Assembly (NCBI GenBank): GCA_025456345.1
Contig: JALOKU010000001.1
Location: forward strand, 62,001 to 126,000
DNA: 64,000 bases
Reading direction: 5' to 3'
Source: Vicinamibacterales bacterium
GTDB lineage: Bacteria; Acidobacteriota; Vicinamibacteria; Vicinamibacterales; JAKQTR01
Below, piece after piece: positions 58,190-64,000 of this stretch. Made by a program: the position numbers and the translations under genes. Numbering within the stretch: position 1 is the stretch's first letter; every line of letters begins with the position of its first letter. The notes under the pieces were generated by a model. It was given only the letters and a program-made list of their open reading frames with translations. It searched no databases and was not told where the DNA came from.

Positions 58190-59439
58190 GAGGCGGTCCT
58201 GGTGCGCACCGCCTGGCCGTCCTTCAGGTCGCGGAGCGCCTGGAACGGGCCGGTCACGACGGCCGTCCCCTCGGCGAGACCGGACACCTCGATGTCGAGG
58301 CCGCCGATGAGGCCCGTGGTGACCGGCTGGAACCGGACCGTGCGGCCGTCCGCCACGAACACCCCGGTGCGCTCGCGGCCGTCTGCGTCGGTCCGGACGA
58401 CCACCGACTGAAGCGGCACGACGAGGACGTTCTGGCGCTCGGCTGTCAGCACTTCGGCGTCGCACGTCAGGCCCGGGCGCAGCCGCCCGTCGGGTGTATC
58501 GAGCCGCACCTTGACGCGGAACTCGCGGGCCGCCGCGCCGGTGCCGGTGATCGGCAAGGCGCTCGCGCCCACCTCCACCACGCGCCCCGTGAAGGAGACG
58601 CCGGGGATGGCTTCGAGCGTGACGGTGGCGCGCTGGTCGATCTGAATCCGCAGGACGTCGGCTTCGGCGACTTTCACCTCGGCGTCGATGGCGGCGAGAT
58701 CGGAAATCGTCATCAGCGTCGTGCCGAGCTGGCCCTGGATACCCATGACGACCATCTCGCCTTCCTGGACAGGCAGCCGCGTGACGATGCCGGAGATGGG
58801 CGCGACAATGTCGGTCTTGGCCAGCACGTCGGCGACTCTGGCCGCGTCGGCCCGGGTCTCGGCGACCCGGCGTTCGGACGACTCGCGCCCCTGCTGAAGG
58901 CGCCGGATCACCGCCTCGGCGCCCTTGACCTGGGCGGCCGCCGTGTCGGCGTTGGCCGTGGCGCTGTCGAGTTCGGCAACCGGCACCAGGCCGTCCTTGC
59001 GCAGGTCGCGCGTCCGCTGGAGCCTGAGCTGCGCTTCCTGCGCGCGAGACCGGGCCGCGTCGAGATCGGCCTGGGCCGACTGCAGCACGTCGGCGGTCGC
59101 ACGGAGATCGGCTTCCGCGCCCTTGACGCGGGCGTTGGCGGCCGTGGCGCTGGCCGCCGCCTGGACGGCGTCGATGCGCGCCACGATCTGTCCGGCCTTC
59201 ACCGCCTCGCCCTCCTTCACGCGGAGTTCGACGAGCCGGCCCATGACGCTCGACCCGATGTCGGCATAGCGCTGGGCCACAATCTGCCCGGACGCGGTGA
59301 CCGACGACTTGAAGACGGCCTTGCGCGCCGCCGGCTGCGTGTCGACGGAGACACCCCCGGTGTCGCGCCGCATCAGGAAGACCGCGCCGACGATGATGAT
59401 CCCGGCCGTGGCGAGCAGCCCCACGGTTCGTCGCTTCAT
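58186..59439 (-). CDS. HlyD/MacA-like periplasmic adaptor (membrane fusion protein)
   Basis: N-terminal TM; VTASGQIVAQRYADIGSSVMGRLVELRVKEGEAVKAGQIVARID...DIVAPISGIVTRLPVQEGEMV. Confidence 0.9.
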   Translation of the reverse strand: MKRRTVGLLATAGIIIVGAVFLMRRDTGGVSVDTQPAARKAVFKSSVTASGQIVAQRYADIGSSVMGRLVELRVKEGEAVKAGQIVARIDAVQAAASATAANARVKGAEADLRATADVLQSAQADLDAARSRAQEAQLRLQRTRDLRKDGLVPVAELDSATANADTAAAQVKGAEAVIRRLQQGRESSERRVAETRADAARVADVLAKTDIVAPISGIVTRLPVQEGEMVVMGIQGQLGTTLMTISDLAAIDAEVKVAEADVLRIQIDQRATVTLEAIPGVSFTGRVVEVGASALPITGTGAAAREFRVKVRLDTPDGRLRPGLTCDAEVLTAERQNVLVVPLQSVVVRTDADGRERTGVFVADGRTVRFQPVTTGLIGGLDIEVSGLAEGTAVVTGPFQALRDLKDGQAVRTRTAS

Positions 59440-59587
59440 ACGCCTCACTTTACCACGCGCACCCGTGGTTCCCTGGTTGGACGCGTGAAGTGCGGCACGA
59501 GGATCCAACCGGGCGCGGGCGGCGTCTTTTGTATGGGCGCTGGTGTGCCCTTCTTTGCTAGAGTGGGAAGTCCGAGTCTCGCACATC

Positions 59588-60832
59588 ATGATCACCTACC
59601 TGCGTCCGCTCCGGGAGGCGCTTGAACAGGGCCTGTCCTCGATCCGGGGCAACCCGCTGCGGGCCGGCCTTGGGGCCCTCGCCGTCGCCGTCGCGGTGGC
59701 GACCATCGTGGTGGTCGTGACCGCCCTGGACGGCCTCGGGCGTTACGCCCGCGCGACGGGTGCCCGCGCGTTCGGCAGCGACACCTTCCTGCTCGCGCAG
59801 ATTGCCACGGCGGGGCAGAGCACGCGCCGTGAACTCGCCGAGAAGCAGCAGCGCAACCCGGCCATGGGCAGGCCGGACCTGCGGTTCCTCGAGCGCCACG
59901 CCGGCGACGACGTGATCTATGCCGTCACGGTGCAGCGCGTGGGGGACGTCACCGCCGGCGCCAGGACGTTCGAGAACGCGGCCATCAGCGGCACGACGCC
60001 GACCCTGGCCGACCTGCGCGACATGGGCATCGGCCGCGGGCGGTTCCTGCAGCCGCACGAGGCCGCGCGCGGCGCGCAGGTGGCGGTCATCGGCGCGGAC
60101 GTCGCCGACGAGCTCTTCCCCGGGGGCGATGCGCTGGGACAGGCCATCCGTGTGGCCGGCCGCCGTTTCGAGGTGGTAGGGATCCAGCGGCGGCTCGGTT
60201 CGTCGGGCGGCACGTCGCTCGATCGCTTCGTCTGGATGCCGCTGCCCACTTTCGAACGGCTGTACGGGGCGCCGCCCACGCTGAGCATCTTCGCGCGCGC
60301 GAAAGACGGCGTCGAGATCGAGGCCGCCGAGAGCGTCGCCCGCACCGCGCTGCGGGCGAAACGGCAGATCCAGCCCGGCGTGGACGACAACTTCGACCTG
60401 CTGACGCCCGAGGCGGCCCGCGACTTCGTGCTGCGGCTCTCCGAGCGCGTCGGCGCAGCGGCCGCCCCCATCTCGGCGATGGCGCTGCTGGCGGCCATCG
60501 TCGTGATCACGAACACCACCCTCGTGTCGGTGACGCAGAAGACCCGCGAGATCGGCGTGCGGCGCGCACTTGGCGCGTCGCGCAACGACATCATGCGGGA
60601 GGTCGTGGCCGAGTCCACCCTCGTGGCGCTGGCCGGCGGCATGGCCGGGACGCTGCTGACGGCCGCCGCCGTGTCCCTGCTCGGCGCCGCCCTGCAGATC
60701 GACATCGTCGTCAACGGCTCCACCGTGGCGTGGGCGATTGGCGCTGCCGGCCTCAGCGGCCTCGTGGCGGGATACTACCCGGCGCGCCGCGCGACGAGGA
60801 TCGACGTGATCGCGGCCGTGAGGGCGGAGTAA
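59588..60832 (+). CDS. MacB/FtsX-like ABC transporter permease
   Basis: SIRGNPLRAGLGALAVAVAVATIVVVVTALDG...TREIGVRRALGASRNDIMREVVAESTLVALAGG. Confidence 0.9.
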   Translation: MITYLRPLREALEQGLSSIRGNPLRAGLGALAVAVAVATIVVVVTALDGLGRYARATGARAFGSDTFLLAQIATAGQSTRRELAEKQQRNPAMGRPDLRFLERHAGDDVIYAVTVQRVGDVTAGARTFENAAISGTTPTLADLRDMGIGRGRFLQPHEAARGAQVAVIGADVADELFPGGDALGQAIRVAGRRFEVVGIQRRLGSSGGTSLDRFVWMPLPTFERLYGAPPTLSIFARAKDGVEIEAAESVARTALRAKRQIQPGVDDNFDLLTPEAARDFVLRLSERVGAAAAPISAMALLAAIVVITNTTLVSVTQKTREIGVRRALGASRNDIMREVVAESTLVALAGGMAGTLLTAAAVSLLGAALQIDIVVNGSTVAWAIGAAGLSGLVAGYYPARRATRIDVIAAVRAE

Positions 60833-60837
60833 CAGCC

Positions 60838-62094
60838 ATGACCTGGATCCAGGGGAGCGCCGAAGCCGCCACGCTCGCGCTGGAATCGCTCCGCAGCCAG
60901 AAACTGCGCTCCGCCCTGGCGATCGCGGGCATCGTCATCGGCATCATCACCGTCGTGCTCGTGGCCACCATCCTGGTGGGCGTGCGCAACGGCATCGCCG
61001 GCCTGTTCAGGGAACTCGGGACCGAGAACGTGTTTGCGTTTCACCGGGCCGGCGACCCGTACAGCCCGGCTTCCGACCGGGACGCCCAGCGCAAGCCGCT
61101 CGACCCGGGGCTGGCCGCCGCCATCGCCGCCGATGCCACCGCGATCCGCGACGTGGGCGCGCAGATCATCGTGCCCCCGATCGTGGACGGGCGGCCCCTG
61201 GTGGCCCGCCGCGGCACCAACGAGAGCGACACGGTGCTGGTCGAGGGGGCGACGCCGAACTTCTTCGAAATCACGGGGACGGAGTTCCGCGCGGGCAGGC
61301 CCTTCACCGAGATCGAGAACCGGGGGGCGGCCAAGGTGGCGGTCCTCGGCTCCAACATCGCGCGCGCCCTGTTCGGCGCGGCCCCCTCGCTCGGCAAGGC
61401 GTTCACGCTGGCCGGGGACACCTATTTCGTCGTCGGTGAAGCGGCGCCGAGGCGCGGAGGTTTTTTCGGCGAGAACCGGCAGGACAACGTCATCTCACTC
61501 CCGGCGGCGACGGTCACCAGGCGGTTCCCCGACGCGAAGCAGACGATTATCTACGCTCGCGCGAATCCGGGCCAGCTGGCGTCCGCGAAAACGGAGCTGG
61601 AGTTCCTGCTGCGCCGCCTGCGTGGGATTGCGCCCGGCGCGGACAACGACTTCACCTTGTCGACCGCGGAGCAGATCATCGCCCAGTTCGATCAGATCGG
61701 CGCCCAGATCGGGCTGGCCACCTTTGCGCTGGCGGCCGTGAGCCTCATCATCGGCGGCATCGGCATCGCCAACGTCATGGTCATCAGCGTGACCGAGCGC
61801 ACGCGCGAAATCGGGACGCGCCTCGCGATCGGCGCCCGGCGGCGAGACGTGCTGTCGCAGTTCCTGATCGAGGCGGCGCTGCTCTCCGGGGTCGGCGGGC
61901 TGGTCGGCGTGGCGATCTCGTGGGCGGCGGGCTTCCTGCTGAGCGTGTTCGCGCCCGCCTTCCCCTCCGTGCCGCCGATGTGGGCCGTGGTCGGGGGACT
62001 GGGCTCGGCGATCACGACCGGGATTGTCGCCGGCTACCTGCCGGCGAGGCGGGCCGCCGGCCTCGACCCGGTCGAAGCCCTCCGATACGAGTAA
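60838..62094 (+). CDS. MacB/FtsX-like ABC transporter permease
   Basis: LRSQKLRSALAIAGIVIGIITVVLVATILVGV...GIGIANVMVISVTERTREIGTRLAIGARRRDVLSQFLIEAALLSGVGG. Confidence 0.92.
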   Translation: MTWIQGSAEAATLALESLRSQKLRSALAIAGIVIGIITVVLVATILVGVRNGIAGLFRELGTENVFAFHRAGDPYSPASDRDAQRKPLDPGLAAAIAADATAIRDVGAQIIVPPIVDGRPLVARRGTNESDTVLVEGATPNFFEITGTEFRAGRPFTEIENRGAAKVAVLGSNIARALFGAAPSLGKAFTLAGDTYFVVGEAAPRRGGFFGENRQDNVISLPAATVTRRFPDAKQTIIYARANPGQLASAKTELEFLLRRLRGIAPGADNDFTLSTAEQIIAQFDQIGAQIGLATFALAAVSLIIGGIGIANVMVISVTERTREIGTRLAIGARRRDVLSQFLIEAALLSGVGGLVGVAISWAAGFLLSVFAPAFPSVPPMWAVVGGLGSAITTGIVAGYLPARRAAGLDPVEALRYE

Positions 62095-62116
62095 GGCCCG
62101 ACCGGGGGCCTGGCGG

Positions 62117-62548
62117 CTACAGCTCCCGCATCCGCCCGGCCTTGCGGTCCCAGAACTCCACGCGGGCGACCTCGATCCTGATGAGCGACAGCTCCGGGTC
62201 CGACGCGCCGCCGGCGAACCACTGGTTGTAGGCAGGCGACCACATGCCGCCGGCGCGCTCGACGTCGCGCACCACCGAGGCCGTGCCCGACACCGACACG
62301 AACCGATCCTCGGGGGCCGAGACGTAGGTGACGTTCACCATCGTATTGCCGGCGACTTCCTGCGCGACCGCCGACGACGTGCGCGTGAAGAACCAGAGTG
62401 TTCCGTCGAACGCGTTCTCGGAGGCCACCATCGGCCGGCTTCGCAGCCCGCCGCCGGTGGTGATTGTCGTGAACATGGCAAACGGGATGTCTTTCACCAG
62501 ATCCCGGAACTGCTGTGCCGAGTAGCGGCCCTGACCCTGATCGTCCAT
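62117..62548 (-). CDS. Pyridoxamine 5'-phosphate oxidase-like (general stress protein 26-type) flavin-binding protein
   Basis: IPFAMFTTITTGGGLRSRPMVASENAFDGTLWFFTRTSSAVAQEVAGNTMVNVTYV. Confidence 0.88.
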   Translation of the reverse strand: MDDQGQGRYSAQQFRDLVKDIPFAMFTTITTGGGLRSRPMVASENAFDGTLWFFTRTSSAVAQEVAGNTMVNVTYVSAPEDRFVSVSGTASVVRDVERAGGMWSPAYNQWFAGGASDPELSLIRIEVARVEFWDRKAGRMREL

Positions 62549-62742
62549 CCGAGTCCTCCGTCCTGATAGCTTAATCCTTCGAAGCACGAATACGGCGACG
62601 AATTTGTGCCCTCAGGACTGCATGCCCATTGAGCGCAACCGGCCGCCTCCGCTGAAAGGAGTCGTGGCCGCAATGGCGAGTCGACGCACGTGGCACCCGC
62701 GAGCGGTTCTCGGGTCACGATGTCCCCGCGGGCGCGCCACAG

Positions 62743-62748
62743 TATAAT
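62743..62748 (+). promoter_or_regulatory. Consensus -10 hexamer TATAAT upstream of the amidohydrolase gene
   Basis: agtataatccg, 29 nt before ATG 62778. Confidence 0.45.
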
Positions 62749-62777
62749 CCGCCCGGCTCCCCTCGCCGGAGGTGGCG

Positions 62778-64000
62778 ATGAAAACCGCATTGATCCTGTT
62801 CGTCCTCGTCGGACTGGCCGCCGCGTGCCGGACTGGCGCCCCGGCCCTGGTGGCCGACCTCCTCATCGTCAACGCCAGGGTCTGGACCGGCGTGCCCTCG
62901 ACGCCGGAGGCCGAGGCCGTGGCCATCGTTGGCGGGCGGGTGGCGGCTGTCGGGACGATGGCGGACCTCGCCGCGTGGCGGGGCCCGGCCACCAGGGTTC
63001 TCGATGCCGGAGGAGCCCGGGCCCTGCCGGGGTTCAACGACTCGCACGTGCATTTCATAGGGGGCGGCCTGCAGCTCGACAACGTCGACTTGCGCCAGGC
63101 GCCGTCGCCGCGGGAGTTCGCGAGGCTGATCGGTGAACGGGTGCAGCAGACGCCCGCGGGCGAATGGGTGCTCGGCGGCGACTGGGACGACCAGCTGTGG
63201 AACCCTCCGGCACTGCCAACGAGCCGGCTCATCGACGCTGTGTCGCCCGCGACACCGGTTTTCGTGAACCGGTTCGACGGGCACATGGCCGTCGCGAACG
63301 CCGTGGCCTTGAAACTGGCGGGTGTGACGGCCGCGACCCCCGACCCGCCAGGCGGCGTCATCGTGCGCGACGCGGCGGGCAACCCGACCGGCCTGCTCAA
63401 GGACGCGGCCATGGGGCTGATCACCAAGGTGATCCCGCCGTTCACGCCCGCGCGGCGCTCGCAGGCGCTGGCACGCGCCCTCGAGCACGCGGCCTCGCTC
63501 GGCGTGACCAGCGTGCGCGACATGGGCCCCGACGCCGGTGACCTGTCGGCCTACGCGGACTTCGCGGAATCCGGGCGGCTGACGGTGCGCATCTCCGCGG
63601 CCCCGTCCGAGCTTCAGTGGGCCGATCAGGCCAGGCTCGGCATCCGCCGGGGGTTCGGGACGCCGCTCTTCAGGCTGGGCGCCGTCAAGGGTTTCGCAGA
63701 CGGGTCGCTCGGCTCGACCACGGCTTACTTCTTCGAGCCCTACACCGACGCGCCGGCGACCCGGGGCCTGCTCGCCGACGAGATGATCCCGCTCGAGGGC
63801 ATGCGCGAGCGGCTGACCGGCGCCGACGCCGCCGGCCTGCAACTGTGCATCCACGCGATTGGCGACCAGGCCATCTCGGTGGTGCTCGACCTGTTCACCG
63901 CCGTGACGAAGGCGAACGGAGCGCGCGACCGTCGGCTCCGCATCGAGCACGCCCAGCACCTCGCCGCGAAGGACTTCGATCGCTTCGCGTCGCTTGGCGT
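62778..64000 (+). CDS. Secreted YtcJ-like amidohydrolase, 3'-truncated by window edge (absent from ORF track because no stop in window)
   Basis: Frame from ATG 62778 stays open to 64000; ALPGFNDSHVHFIGGG, GVTSVRDMGPD, KGFADGSLGSTTAYF, LCIHAIGDQAISVVL, RIEHAQHL. Confidence 0.9.
   Translation, partial: MKTALILFVLVGLAAACRTGAPALVADLLIVNARVWTGVPSTPEAEAVAIVGGRVAAVGTMADLAAWRGPATRVLDAGGARALPGFNDSHVHFIGGGLQLDNVDLRQAPSPREFARLIGERVQQTPAGEWVLGGDWDDQLWNPPALPTSRLIDAVSPATPVFVNRFDGHMAVANAVALKLAGVTAATPDPPGGVIVRDAAGNPTGLLKDAAMGLITKVIPPFTPARRSQALARALEHAASLGVTSVRDMGPDAGDLSAYADFAESGRLTVRISAAPSELQWADQARLGIRRGFGTPLFRLGAVKGFADGSLGSTTAYFFEPYTDAPATRGLLADEMIPLEGMRERLTGADAAGLQLCIHAIGDQAISVVLDLFTAVTKANGARDRRLRIEHAQHLAAKDFDRFASLG

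Overview
High-GC bacterial chromosomal window with about 55 protein-coding genes. Gene content resembles Acidobacteriota (Vicinamibacteria-like), but that assignment is inferred from content, not from a marker gene. No tRNA, rRNA, CRISPR array or transposase was recognised. Main modules: folE; a Tes-type (tetraether synthase-like) radical SAM protein divergent from a YpdA-like reductase; a four-gene overlapping surface-glycan cluster; a lipA-pdhA-pdhB-pdhC cluster; IclR + ferredoxin + an isolated nuoB-nuoI pair; a TPR/tandem retropepsin-like protein; a large outer-membrane protein combining a HExxH peptidase, a TolB-like propeller and an Omp85-like barrel; an ECF sigma/anti-sigma/TlpA-like group; an ADP-forming acyl-CoA synthetase with IorAB; a CusF-SCO fusion; glgX; yvcK; pxpABC with a biotinyl domain fused to PxpC; an MBOAT/SGNH pair; a molybdopterin oxidoreductase; and MacA/FtsX-like genes without an ATPase. 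The strongest non-coding signal is a family of intergenic heptanucleotide arrays (consensus on one strand TNNCCCC: TAGCCCC, TATCCCC, TTGCCCC, TGTCCCC). They keep a 7-bp phase at six loci, often form composite elements, and repeatedly begin exactly at the stop codon of the adjacent gene. A second recurring pattern is a -10-like hexamer 6-8 nt upstream of a start codon, which suggests leaderless transcription.
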